DNA from: JAXGPL01 sp040766985
Lineage (GTDB): Bacteria > Bacillota > Sulfobacillia > JAUYEG01
Assembly (NCBI GenBank): GCA_040766985.1
Contig: JAXGPL010000003.1
Coordinates: forward strand, 119,350 to 183,349
Direction: 5' to 3'
DNA length: 64,000 nt
Part shown: piece after piece, positions 50,209-58,333 of the stretch
Position numbering within the stretch: the first letter of the stretch is position 1
Layout: every line of letters starts with the position of its first letter
Notes under the pieces: generated by a model
What the model saw: the letters and a program-made list of their open reading frames with translations, nothing else
What the model was told of the DNA's origin: nothing
The model's database searches: none
Made by a program: the position numbers and the translations under genes

Positions 50209-50935
50209 CCTCTCCCGTCTCCTTTCCCTCTCCCGCCGACGGTGGCGGCGCCAGGACCAGCGTGATCTCGCCCCGCCAGGTCTTGTCTTTGGTCTGTTCG
50301 CAAAGCCGCGCGAGGGTGTCGCGCAGCAGTTCCTCATGGAGCTTGGTCAGTTCCCGGGCCAACAGGGCTGGGCGAACCGGCCAACGGGCTGCCATCTCGG
50401 CGAGCGTCACTGCGATCCGGTGTGGGGTTTCAAACAGGACGGCGGTCTCGCCGACCATGTCGATCCAGTTGAAGTACCTGGCCCGGCGGCCCGGCTTCTT
50501 CGGGACGTAGCCGGCGAACAAATACCTCTCGGCCGGGAAACCCGCCACCGAAAGAGCCGCGGCCACTGCCGACGGCCCCGCCACCGGTACCACGGGATAG
50601 CCCATCCCCCAAGCCGCAGCGACAACCGCCCCGCCGGGGTCGGAAACCGCCGGCGTACCTGCGTCAGTGACGAGTGCCACATCGCTGCCGGCCTCCAACA
50701 GGGCCATCAGCCCGGGGATGCGCGCGGCGTAGTTGTGGGCGTGGAGGCTGAGGAGCCGGGGCCTTGTCAAGCCCTCCTTGCCGCCGGCCATAAAGAGCCG
50801 GCCCGCCCGCCTGGTGTCCTCCGCCGCGACGACGGCCGCCCCGCTGAGCACCCGGGCAGCCCGCGGGGCCAGGTCGCCGAGGTTGCCGATTGGGGTGGCA
50901 ACCACGTACAACGTGCCAGGTCCCGGGGAGGTCAA
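50201..50935 (-). CDS. rsmI: 16S rRNA (cytidine-2'-O)-methyltransferase RsmI
   Basis: 244 aa. LYVVATPIGNLGDLAPRAAR, VVAAEDTRRAGRLF, ALVTDAGTPAVSDPGGAVVA, and LFAGYVPKKPGRRARYF match RsmI. It methylates C1402 of 16S rRNA using SAM. Start is TTG at 50935 with GAGGGT in the end of ricT. In Bacillus abrB follows rsmI; here a four-gene cassette intervenes. Confidence 0.96.
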   Translation of the reverse strand: MTSPGPGTLYVVATPIGNLGDLAPRAARVLSGAAVVAAEDTRRAGRLFMAGGKEGLTRPRLLSLHAHNYAARIPGLMALLEAGSDVALVTDAGTPAVSDPGGAVVAAAWGMGYPVVPVAGPSAVAAALSVAGFPAERYLFAGYVPKKPGRRARYFNWIDMVGETAVLFETPHRIAVTLAEMAARWPVRPALLARELTKLHEELLRDTLARLCEQTKDKTWRGEITLVLAPPPSAGEGKETGEDV

Positions 50936-50938
50936 GGG

Positions 50939-51877
50939 CTAACCCTCGTCGCAGCGCGGGGAGCCCTGCGTCGCGCCGGGCTGGCCCCCGTGCTTCCTGC
51001 CGTTGCCCTCGGATCTGTGGTTGGCGTCGGGCTTGGGATCGTCGTCGGGCTTGGAGTTGCCGGGGACGACTTCCTCAGCCGGGAATTCGGCCTGCTCCCC
51101 ACCTTCCAGGGCAACAGCCACGATGTTACGCAGCACATTGACTGCAACCACCTTGCCTTCGCCTTCCGGCGTCATCACTGCGCTCCCAACATCGGGAAGC
51201 GACTCGCGCGAGTCCCCGTAGTGCTCGCATTCATAGCGCAGGCAGCACATCAACCGCCCGCACAGGCCGGAAATCTTGGTCGGGTTAAGCGAGAGGTTCT
51301 GCTCTTTGGCCATGCGAATCGAGACCGGCTGAAAGTCGCCAAGGAACGTGGCGCAACAGATGGGCCGGCCGCAGGGACCCAGGCCGCCCAGCATCTTGGC
51401 CTCGTCGCGAACGCCTATCTGGCGCAGTTCAATCCGCGTCTTGAAGGTAGCAGCGAGGTCGCGCACTAACTCGCGGAAGTCGACCCGGTTCTCCGCCGTG
51501 AAATAGAAGATCAGCTTCTGCCCGTCGAACGTATACTCCGCGCCGACCAGGGACATCGGCAGGTTATGCTCCGCGATCTTCTGCTCGCAGGTAGCGAATG
51601 CCTCGCTCTCCTTGGCCCTGTGGGCGCCGACCTGTTCTTCGTCTTTGGGGCTTGCCCGGCGCACGACCTTCTTCAGCGGGGTCGTGATCTGCTCGTCGGG
51701 AACCTCCCGGTTGGGTGTCACGATTTCCCCGAACTCAAGCCCCCGGGCGGTCTCGACGATTACCTTCTCGCCTGCCGCGTACTCCTCGCCGTCTGGTTCG
51801 AAGTAGTATATCTTCCCTGCCGGCCGAAACCGGACGCCAACAATCGTCTGCACTGTGGTATTCCCCTTGTCGCCCAA
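50939..51877 (-). CDS. ricT: RicT (YaaT), PSP1-domain RNase Y regulator
   Basis: 312 aa. PSP1 domain with conserved Cys: GGLGPCGRPICCATFLGDFQ and ISGLCGRLMCCLRYECEHYG. In Bacillus RicT forms the Fe-S Y-complex with RicA and RicF, steering RNase Y, biofilm and sporulation. The C-terminal 45 residues are low-complexity (Pro/Asp/Asn-rich). Start at 51877. It follows holB; the yabA and yabB genes found next to it in Bacillus are absent. Confidence 0.94.
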   Translation of the reverse strand: MGDKGNTTVQTIVGVRFRPAGKIYYFEPDGEEYAAGEKVIVETARGLEFGEIVTPNREVPDEQITTPLKKVVRRASPKDEEQVGAHRAKESEAFATCEQKIAEHNLPMSLVGAEYTFDGQKLIFYFTAENRVDFRELVRDLAATFKTRIELRQIGVRDEAKMLGGLGPCGRPICCATFLGDFQPVSIRMAKEQNLSLNPTKISGLCGRLMCCLRYECEHYGDSRESLPDVGSAVMTPEGEGKVVAVNVLRNIVAVALEGGEQAEFPAEEVVPGNSKPDDDPKPDANHRSEGNGRKHGGQPGATQGSPRCDEG

Positions 51878-51902
51878 GCCCCTCCGCAGTTACGGAGGCG
51901 GT

Positions 51903-52862
51903 TCACTGCCTGGCACTCAAATCCTCGTACATCTCCAATATTGCCGCCTCAAGACTCAGCCGAGCCACGGCATGCCGCGATATCGCGTGTTCGACTGAAT
52001 CCAGCGCCTCGACCATCGCTACGGCGTCCTCCAGCGGGATCTTCTCGAGCGCGTTCAGATCCGAACCTTCAAGAACCCCGGCCAACAGCGCATCATCGCC
52101 GGCGCGCATGGCAATCACGCCCCGCAAGACGCCCCGCATCGCAGCAATCCAATCGAGGGCCGCGTCTCCAGAACCCATCTGTGCGGCGTGCTTCTCCGTC
52201 AGTTCGAGGGGCGAATCGCGCCGCTCGCCAAGGATGCCCACGATAAACCCGACCGCGCTCCGGCGTAGTTCGTGGAGGTCATCGCGTGCAGCCAGCCGGC
52301 GGGCGGCGGCCAGGTCGCCCCCCGCGGCAAGGCCGGCGAACGCCACCGCCTGGGCATCGTGTCCCTCCGCCGCCAGCCGCGCAGCAACCTCGCCGCCGGT
52401 CGAGCCCGCGATGGGCACATGCCTGCACCGGGATACTACCGTAGGCAAGATCCCGTCCACGCCCCCGGCCGTAAGCACCAGCACCGATGTTACCGGAGGC
52501 TCTTCAAGCGTCTTGAGCAGGACGTTCTGCGCTTCCCTGGTCATGCCCGGCACGTCGGCCAAAACGACAACCCGCTTGCGGCCCGCCACCGGCCGCTCCG
52601 CGAGCAGCGCCAAGGCCTGCTTGACATCAGCCAGCTTGTGTCTTTTCTCACCAAAGTGGAAGTCGGGAAACACGCCCCGCTCGATCTCGCCGCACACGGC
52701 GCAGACGCGGCAGGGCCCGTGCGGCCCCGGATTGCGGCAATTGAGGGCCTGCGCCAGGTGCACGGCCGCCTCGCAAAGACGAGCCTCGTCCGGCCCCGTG
52801 AGCAGATACGCATGGGCCGGCCTGGATTGAGCCAGTTCGGCGGCAAACAGGCTGGAGCTCAA
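51903..52862 (-). CDS. holB: DNA polymerase III delta-prime subunit
   Basis: 319 aa. AYLLTGPDEARLCEAAVHLA replaces the P-loop with a degenerate form, as expected for delta-prime; zinc module CRNPGPHGPCRVCAVCGEI; VVLADVPGMTREAQNVLLKT and SVLVLTAGGVDGILPTVVSR (sensor motifs). It is part of the clamp loader. GTG/ATG at 52862 overlaps the darA stop. Order darA-holB-ricT is conserved in Bacillota. Confidence 0.94.
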   Translation of the reverse strand: MSSSLFAAELAQSRPAHAYLLTGPDEARLCEAAVHLAQALNCRNPGPHGPCRVCAVCGEIERGVFPDFHFGEKRHKLADVKQALALLAERPVAGRKRVVVLADVPGMTREAQNVLLKTLEEPPVTSVLVLTAGGVDGILPTVVSRCRHVPIAGSTGGEVAARLAAEGHDAQAVAFAGLAAGGDLAAARRLAARDDLHELRRSAVGFIVGILGERRDSPLELTEKHAAQMGSGDAALDWIAAMRGVLRGVIAMRAGDDALLAGVLEGSDLNALEKIPLEDAVAMVEALDSVEHAISRHAVARLSLEAAILEMYEDLSARQ

Positions 52863-53188
52863 AACTTCTCGTATTGTTCGATGTTCAGCACGAACACCGT
52901 AGCCCCACCCACAACTACTTCCACCGGATAGGGCACGTAGGAATCAACCGGCCCTCCGACCGGCGTGAGCGGGGTGACCAACTGCTCCCGCGATTTGCAG
53001 GTTTTGCGGATGACGCCTAGCACCTCGGGTACCTTGTGCGTGTCCACGCCCACAAGCAGGGTCGTGTTGCCTTCCTTGAGAAACCCGCCCGTGCTCGCCA
53101 GCTTGGTGGCCCGGTATCCCTTGACCATCAACGCTTCGATCAGCTTGATCGCGTCTTTGTCCTGAACCACCGCGACAATCAGCTTCAT
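52859..53188 (-). CDS. darA: Cyclic di-AMP receptor DarA (PII-like, YaaQ)
   Basis: 109 aa. MKLIVAVVQDKDAIKLIEAL, KGYRATKLASTGGFLKEGNT, LLVGVDTHKVPEVLGVI: near-complete match to DarA, a PII-like trimer that binds c-di-AMP with its long B-loop. Downstream partners are unknown in general. Three bases after tmk, overlaps holB by four: the same transcription unit as in Bacillus. Confidence 0.96.
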   Translation of the reverse strand: MKLIVAVVQDKDAIKLIEALMVKGYRATKLASTGGFLKEGNTTLLVGVDTHKVPEVLGVIRKTCKSREQLVTPLTPVGGPVDSYVPYPVEVVVGGATVFVLNIEQYEKF

Positions 53189-53191
53189 CCA

Positions 53192-53824
53192 TTACACCTC
53201 CCCGAGTAGATGTTTGATCTGACGGATCACGAATTCGTGAGCGGCGGATATGTCCAGATCGCCCGGGACCAGCCGAAAGCGGTCCGGTTCGGCGGCTGCG
53301 AGGGCGCGGTATCCCTGGTAAACCCGGTGGTGAAACGACAGGCCGCGCGCCTCGATCCTGTCCGGCCCCGCGCCGTCGCGCCCCAAGGCCGTGCGGCGTA
53401 GCCCCACATCCGCGGTGACGTCAAACAGCAGGGTCAACACCGGCCACAACCCTCCTGTGGCGGCCTCGTTTGCCCGCCGGAGGCCGCTTACGGAAAGGCC
53501 AAGGCCGTAACCCTGGTATGCAAGCGTACTGTCAATATAGCGATCGCAAACCACCCACATGCCGTTTCTGAGGCTGGGGCGGACGATTTCCTCAACGAGT
53601 TGGGCGCGGGCTGCCGTGTAAAGCAGGGCCTCTGCCCAGGCCCCGATGGCCAGATCCTCGCGGGCGGGGCCGACGAGTGTCGCGCGGAGCCTCTCCCCAA
53701 GGCCGGTCGACCCCGGGTCCCGCACGAAAACCACCGGCAGCCCGCGGTCACCGAACCATTGTTCGAGCAACCTGGCCTGGGTGCTCTTCCCGCTGCCCTC
53801 GCACCCTTCGAGTGTGATGAACAG
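53192..53824 (-). CDS. tmk: Thymidylate kinase, probable CTG start
   Basis: 210 aa. The P-loop ITLEGCEGSGKSTQARLLEQ lies upstream of the first ordinary start (TTG in LLEQWF), so the gene must start earlier. The only candidate before the in-frame region ends is CTG at 53822-53824, giving the usual family start (M/L)FITLEG, with GAGGAGG nine bases upstream. Then VCDRYIDSTLAYQGYG (DRY) and the LID region (FDVTADVGLRRTALGRDG). It phosphorylates dTMP. Starts one base after the decarboxylase stop. The CTG start is inferred, not shown. Confidence 0.95.
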   Translation of the reverse strand: MFITLEGCEGSGKSTQARLLEQWFGDRGLPVVFVRDPGSTGLGERLRATLVGPAREDLAIGAWAEALLYTAARAQLVEEIVRPSLRNGMWVVCDRYIDSTLAYQGYGLGLSVSGLRRANEAATGGLWPVLTLLFDVTADVGLRRTALGRDGAGPDRIEARGLSFHHRVYQGYRALAAAEPDRFRLVPGDLDISAAHEFVIRQIKHLLGEV

Positions 53825-53825
53825 C

Positions 53826-55436
53826 CTAGAGCCCCTCCTCTTCGCACACCTCGACGATGCACTCGCCCGGCCTCGCCGGGTCCGGCAGATCGACGCCGTG
53901 CACCGACCCGCCGCCTGATAGGACTGCGAGTAGGGTCGCGACAGCTGACGGCGTCATCGTCTCGCCGGGCCACACCGCCGGCACCCCCGGTGGATACGGG
54001 GCAAGGGCTTCCGCAGCGATGCGCCCTGCAGCGACCGCCAAGCTGACCCTGGAGCGGCGGCCGAACCAGGCCCGCCGCGGACACAGAACGCGCGGCTGCC
54101 CACAGGATAGCAGGTCCACCTGTTCTGCCCAAAGTGTAGCATGCCCCGCCACAGACTCCCCCGCGGCCGGGGCACCCTGCCCCGCGGAACCCCTCCGGCA
54201 AGGCCCCTCGGACCTGACCCTCGCCAACGCCGAGACGAGCCTGCCGGCGGTCCGGTCTGAATCCCCCGGACCTAGAATTACCAACACACTTCGCCAGTCT
54301 GCCGCCTCAACCTGCACATTCGCCTGCTCTCTCAACCACCCGGCCAATTCCATCCCTGAGAAACCCAACGGCCACGCATCGATGTCCAGCCGCAACGGGT
54401 CGGCCGTGGTGCCAGGCCCAAGGGGCTGCATGACGGTAATCCCGGCCGCGCGGAGGCGCTCGCGCACTTGTGCTGCCAGGGACACTGCCTGTTGCAGTTC
54501 GGCGCGGCCGGCGGGGCCGAGGCGGTGCGAGATCGCGGTTTCAAGGGACAAGAGCATGGGATAAGAAGGACTCGTCGTCGATACGAGGCGGAGACAGGCC
54601 ATTAGGTCGGTGTTGGTCGGTGCAAACGGCGAGTGGTTGGCAAGCAGGATCGAGCTCTGCCCAAGAGAGCCCAGGCCCTTGTGGGCGCTGAGAACGACGG
54701 CGTCGGCGCCGGCGGCCAGCGGCGCCGGGGGCATGCCCCCGGCCAGCCCGAACAGGGAGGCGTGCGCACCGTCTACGAGCAGGGGCACGCCGGCGGCATG
54801 CGTCATCTCCGCCACCGCGCCAAGGTCGTGAGCTACACCGTGAATGCTCGGGTATGTGTCGACGACCGCGGCCAATCCGTCCGGTATCGCTGCCAGCAGC
54901 GAGCGAAGATGATCCAGGTCGGGGCCCGCCGGCAGCCCGCCGTCGAACCGGCTCCGGCAAAACACCGGTTCGAGCCCGGCCAGGATCGAAGCCGACACCA
55001 AGGCCCGGTGGCAATACCGCGGGACGATGAACCTCGCAGCACCGGGTCGGCGCGCAGCGGCAAGCAACAACGCCACGAGGCCGCCGGTCGTCCCCTGGAC
55101 AAGGTAATAGGCGTCACGGGCGCCAAAGGCCTCGGCGGTCCGGACCTGGCTGGCGGCAATCGGACCGCTCGGCGCCGAAAGGTCGTCAAGCCCGGGAACC
55201 TCTGTGAGGTCGTCCCGGAACACGCCGGGACCCCACCGTCGTGTCAGGCCGGGGGGAGCTCCGGCGCCTCCCTTGTGCCCGGGAACGTGCAGGCGCGCTA
55301 TCTCAGCGCCGTCGGGCGGCGAGACGTAAGCCTCGATCGCCTGCCAGATCGGACCGTGGTTAGGCCGGCCCGTGCGTGTGCCCGTGGTCGTGCGCCGTGG
55401 CGTGCGAGTGCGAGTGTGAGTGCGCCTGGTGGTCAT
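53826..55436 (-). CDS. Orn/Lys/Arg-type PLP decarboxylase (YaaO-like)
   Basis: About 536 aa; the conserved part starts at residue 30 (PIWQAIEAYVSPPDGAEIAR). ARLHVPGHKGGAGAPPGL is the family start signature, YYLVQGTTGGLVALLLA, and PLLVDGAHASLFG (PLP-binding Asp), VVLSAHKGLGSLGQSS (PLP Lys). The only in-frame start is ATG at 55436, inside the P-type ATPase tail (77-base overlap); those extra 25 residues are Thr/Arg-rich. Substrate (Arg, Lys or Orn) not readable. Before tmk as in Bacillus yaaO. Confidence 0.92.
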   Translation of the reverse strand: MTTRRTHTRTRTPRRTTTGTRTGRPNHGPIWQAIEAYVSPPDGAEIARLHVPGHKGGAGAPPGLTRRWGPGVFRDDLTEVPGLDDLSAPSGPIAASQVRTAEAFGARDAYYLVQGTTGGLVALLLAAARRPGAARFIVPRYCHRALVSASILAGLEPVFCRSRFDGGLPAGPDLDHLRSLLAAIPDGLAAVVDTYPSIHGVAHDLGAVAEMTHAAGVPLLVDGAHASLFGLAGGMPPAPLAAGADAVVLSAHKGLGSLGQSSILLANHSPFAPTNTDLMACLRLVSTTSPSYPMLLSLETAISHRLGPAGRAELQQAVSLAAQVRERLRAAGITVMQPLGPGTTADPLRLDIDAWPLGFSGMELAGWLREQANVQVEAADWRSVLVILGPGDSDRTAGRLVSALARVRSEGPCRRGSAGQGAPAAGESVAGHATLWAEQVDLLSCGQPRVLCPRRAWFGRRSRVSLAVAAGRIAAEALAPYPPGVPAVWPGETMTPSAVATLLAVLSGGGSVHGVDLPDPARPGECIVEVCEEEGL

Positions 55437-57618
55437 GAGGACTAAGTTCTGCGGATGCGCCGGAGTGTTCCTCCCGCGCCCGACCGAGCAGCCGCATGGC
55501 GTTTAAGGTGACCAGCAGGGCGCTTCCCTCGTGGACCAGCGCCCCCGCGACGGGCCCGACATATCCGAATGCCGCCGCCCCGAACAACCCGGCGATCGCC
55601 ACTGCACTCAGCACCAGGTTGAGCCTGATGTTGGCGAGCGCCTTGCGGCCCAACTCGATAGCCTCCGGCACCCGCGCCAGGTCGTTGCTCAGCAACACGA
55701 CGTCGGCAGCTTCAATCGCCAGATCCGAGCCGCCGCGGCCGACCGCGATGCCGACCGATGCCGCGGCAAGCGCCGGCGCGTCGTTGATGCCGTCGCCGAC
55801 CATGGCCAGTCCGCGGCTATGGGCTGCGATCCGCGAGACTGTCTGCACCTTATCCTGTGGCAGGAGACCGCCTGCGAAGTTGGCTACTCCAAGGTCCGCC
55901 GCAATCCGCCCGGCGGCGCCCTCGCTGTCCCCGGACAAGAGCCACGTGGCGACGCCAATCTCCTTTAGCCTCAAGAGCGCACCTTTGGCGTCAGGCCGGA
56001 GGGTATCGCTCAGCGGAAGCAGGCCCTTGTACTCACCATCGCGGGCCACCGCCACAACTGTGAAACCCTCGTTGCCCAGATCCAGGGCACGTGCAACGGC
56101 GTCCTCCGGCACCGCGACGCCGTACCCGGAAAGCCAGCGGATACTGCCCGCCAGGATGCGGACCCCGGCGGCAGTCCCGGATACTCCAAGGCCCGGATGT
56201 GCCCTGAAGCCGTCAACCGGCCCCACCGGAAGGCCCCGTTCGGCGGCTCCGGCCAAGATTGCCTTGGCGACGGGATGTTCGGACGGACCCTCAACCGCCG
56301 CTGCCAATGCCAGCAGGGCGGTTTCCTCGCCCTGACGCGCGGGCAAGACGTCCCTGAGGGCGAGCACGCCGCTGGTCAGCGTCCCGGTCTTGTCGAACGC
56401 GACGGTATCCACGTGCCCCAGGCGTTCGAGGTATAGCCCACCCTTGATGAGCAGGCCGCGCCGGGATGCCCCGCCGATCGCCGCGTACACCGCGACCGGC
56501 GTCGATAGCACCAACGCACAGGGACAGGCACCGATCAGGATCGTGACCCCGCGCTGTGCATCGCCGGTCGCAACGTAGACGGCACCGGCGGCGGCGAGCG
56601 AAAAAGGGATGAACCAGCCGGCAAATCTGTCGACAAGGCGCGCGACCGGGGCCTGCCGGGATTGCGCCTCTTCGATCATCGCGGCTATCCGGGCCAGGGT
56701 CGTATCCGGCCCGACGCCCTCCGCGCGAACGGTGAGCGTGCCGTCCTGGGCAAGGCTGCCGGCAAAGAGAGCATCGCCGGGGCCTTTGCCAATCAGGCGC
56801 GATTCCCCGGTGACCGGCGCCTCGGAGACATCGGCGCGTCCGTTGATCACCGTGCCGTCGACCGGCACGCGGCCGCCCGGCCGGACCAGAACAAGATCGC
56901 CGCGGACCACGTCGTCGCGGGGGATCGAGTATTCCCTGCCGTCCCGCAGGACGGCGACCGTCCTGGGCGCGAGGTCCAGCAACTGCCTTACGGCCCTTCG
57001 CGACCGCTCGACGGTACGCTCTTCGAGCAGTTCGCCAACGCCCATCAAGACAACCACCTGTGCGGCCGCGAGCGTTTCGCCCGAAAGCACTGCCGCAGTC
57101 ACGGCCAGCGACACGAGGATGTCGACGGTGAGCATGCGCCGCCGCGCCGCACCTAGCGCGGCGCGGAAGATCGGCGCGCCCCCGACGCCGGCGGCCAGCA
57201 ATACCAGGCCGGAGGAAACCGGACCGGCGACCCGCCCGGTCAGGAGCCATCCCATGGCCAGCAGGGCGCCCGATGCAGCCGTCAAGTACACCCGCCAGGA
57301 CGGGCCGTCGCTCCTCGCGCCGGCGTCGACCAGGACAAAACCGAGGTCCCGGGCGGCCGCCTGCGCACCGTCAAGCGCCCGCGCCGAACTGACGTGAATC
57401 GTTGCCCGGGCGGATGCAAATACCACGGTTGCCTTCTCCACCCCTGGCACCGCGTTGATGGCTCGCTCCAGATTGCGCGCGCAATCGGCGCAATCAAGGC
57501 CGCCCACCTCGAAAACAAACCGCCCCCTCACCGGCCTGGCGATGCCTGCGGCCGGTCCGGAACCCCCGGCCGGCCGCGCCGTCGTAGCGGCGGTACCGGT
57601 CATTTCGTCAGCGTTCAT
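55360..57618 (-). CDS. P1B-type heavy-metal ATPase, His-rich C-terminus
   Basis: 752 aa. One N-terminal HMA domain (VGGLDCADCARNLERAINAV, Cys pair at about 41-45), eight membrane helices, CPC in ACPCALVLSTPVAVYAAIG (about 366), DKTGTLT (about 409), GDGINDAPALA (about 609), HEGSALLVTLNAMRLL in the last helix, and a tail with HDHQAHSHSHSHATAHDH. CPC is the Cu/Zn/Cd type, HEGS is nearer the P1B-4 (Co/Zn/Fe) type, so metal specificity is mixed; export of Zn, Cd, Co or Cu is possible. Start ATG 57618 follows AAGGAG. After csoR. Confidence 0.94.
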   Translation of the reverse strand: MNADEMTGTAATTARPAGGSGPAAGIARPVRGRFVFEVGGLDCADCARNLERAINAVPGVEKATVVFASARATIHVSSARALDGAQAAARDLGFVLVDAGARSDGPSWRVYLTAASGALLAMGWLLTGRVAGPVSSGLVLLAAGVGGAPIFRAALGAARRRMLTVDILVSLAVTAAVLSGETLAAAQVVVLMGVGELLEERTVERSRRAVRQLLDLAPRTVAVLRDGREYSIPRDDVVRGDLVLVRPGGRVPVDGTVINGRADVSEAPVTGESRLIGKGPGDALFAGSLAQDGTLTVRAEGVGPDTTLARIAAMIEEAQSRQAPVARLVDRFAGWFIPFSLAAAGAVYVATGDAQRGVTILIGACPCALVLSTPVAVYAAIGGASRRGLLIKGGLYLERLGHVDTVAFDKTGTLTSGVLALRDVLPARQGEETALLALAAAVEGPSEHPVAKAILAGAAERGLPVGPVDGFRAHPGLGVSGTAAGVRILAGSIRWLSGYGVAVPEDAVARALDLGNEGFTVVAVARDGEYKGLLPLSDTLRPDAKGALLRLKEIGVATWLLSGDSEGAAGRIAADLGVANFAGGLLPQDKVQTVSRIAAHSRGLAMVGDGINDAPALAAASVGIAVGRGGSDLAIEAADVVLLSNDLARVPEAIELGRKALANIRLNLVLSAVAIAGLFGAAAFGYVGPVAGALVHEGSALLVTLNAMRLLGRAREEHSGASAELSPHDHQAHSHSHSHATAHDHGHTHGPA

Positions 57619-57629
57619 CGGGCCTCTCC

Positions 57630-57902
57630 TTAGGGAACAAGGTATCGGACTACAGCCTCCAGCTCCGCCAGCGCCGCGTCGCGGTCGCCGCCGGCTATCG
57701 CAGTGCGAAGGCACTGGTCCAGATGCTCGCGGAGCAGGAGTCCCGAGGCTTTATCCAACGCAGCACGTACTGCCCGGAGTTGGAGGAGCAGTTGTTCGCA
57801 GTTGCGCCCCTCTTCAGCCATCCTGCGAATGGCTCGGATGTGGCCTTCGGCGGTTTCGAGCCGGCGGCAGAGATCCTCGCGTGTCTCAGCGCGCAACGAC
57901 AT
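57630..57902 (-). CDS. csoR: CsoR/RcnR-family metal-sensing repressor
   Basis: 90 aa. All-helical CsoR family with the copper-site pattern Cys35, His60, Cys64 (RNCEQLLLQLRAVRAALDKA, REHLDQCL). It would repress its own operon and release DNA when Cu(I) or another thiophilic metal binds. ATG at 57902. The ATPase follows 11 bases later. A G/C-run operator candidate lies upstream (58013-58040). Confidence 0.93.
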   Translation of the reverse strand: MSLRAETREDLCRRLETAEGHIRAIRRMAEEGRNCEQLLLQLRAVRAALDKASGLLLREHLDQCLRTAIAGGDRDAALAELEAVVRYLVP

Positions 57903-58012
57903 GGCGCATTCTCCCTCCTCAGCCGAATCCGCCCGCCTGCAGAACGCGGCCGTGACGGCGGCGTGTCCGGTGCTACGAGGGCCAGCCCGCGACACCGGCC
58001 ATCGAAGGCAAG

Positions 58013-58040
58013 ATACCCCTCCCCTGGGGGCGGGGGTTAC
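58013..58040 (-). promoter_or_regulatory. Candidate CsoR operator
   Basis: ATACCCC ... GGGGTTAC flanking a C/G-run core: runs of C then G with an A/T edge on both sides, the arrangement of CsoR/RcnR sites. It lies 110 bases upstream of csoR. Promoter elements are not obvious there. Confidence 0.55.
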
Positions 58041-58048
58041 ACCGCCCG

Positions 58049-58073
58049 AAAAAAGCCGGCCGCATGGCCGGAC
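58049..58073 (-). terminator. Intrinsic terminator upstream of csoR
   Basis: Reading leftward: CCGGCC-ATGC-GGCCGG then CTTTTTT: a perfect 6-bp GC stem and T-run. It would stop any transcript coming from about 58100-58300 toward csoR. No minus-strand gene precedes it, so it might end a small RNA, or insulate csoR from antisense transcription of the VOC region. Confidence 0.8.
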
Positions 58074-58333
58074 TGCCTCGCATCGGCTGACATACATCAA
58101 GTGCTCTCTGTCGCTCTATTCGGCAACGCTCGCGAAAAGCCTGCGGCACCCGCACGGCTGCAAGAGCCGGAAGTGCTGCCTGCACCTTCTATCGTCGGCA
58201 AGGAAAGCAAGCCGGCCCTGGGGAAAGCGGTCCTGGCCGGTCCGGGCACATCGGGCAGGCAAGAGCGAGTGGGGCAGGGGGGCGATGGGAAGTGCGGCCA
58301 GGGCAGACCAAATTCATCCCGGACGACCGGATC

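Larger units (their letters stand above)
57953..58330. other. Control region of the csoR-ATPase operon, no gene seen
   Basis: About 380 bases between csoR and the VOC gene. It holds a CsoR-like operator (58013-58040) and, further upstream for csoR, an intrinsic terminator (58049-58073). The open frames in it are short and G+C-biased and have no signals. Confidence 0.5.

Noticed and set aside
48454..51469. Two plus-strand open frames of about 580 and 605 codons opposite D-aminoacylase, rsmI and ricT
   Set aside because: Shadows of well-identified minus-strand genes; no ribosome sites and no domain.
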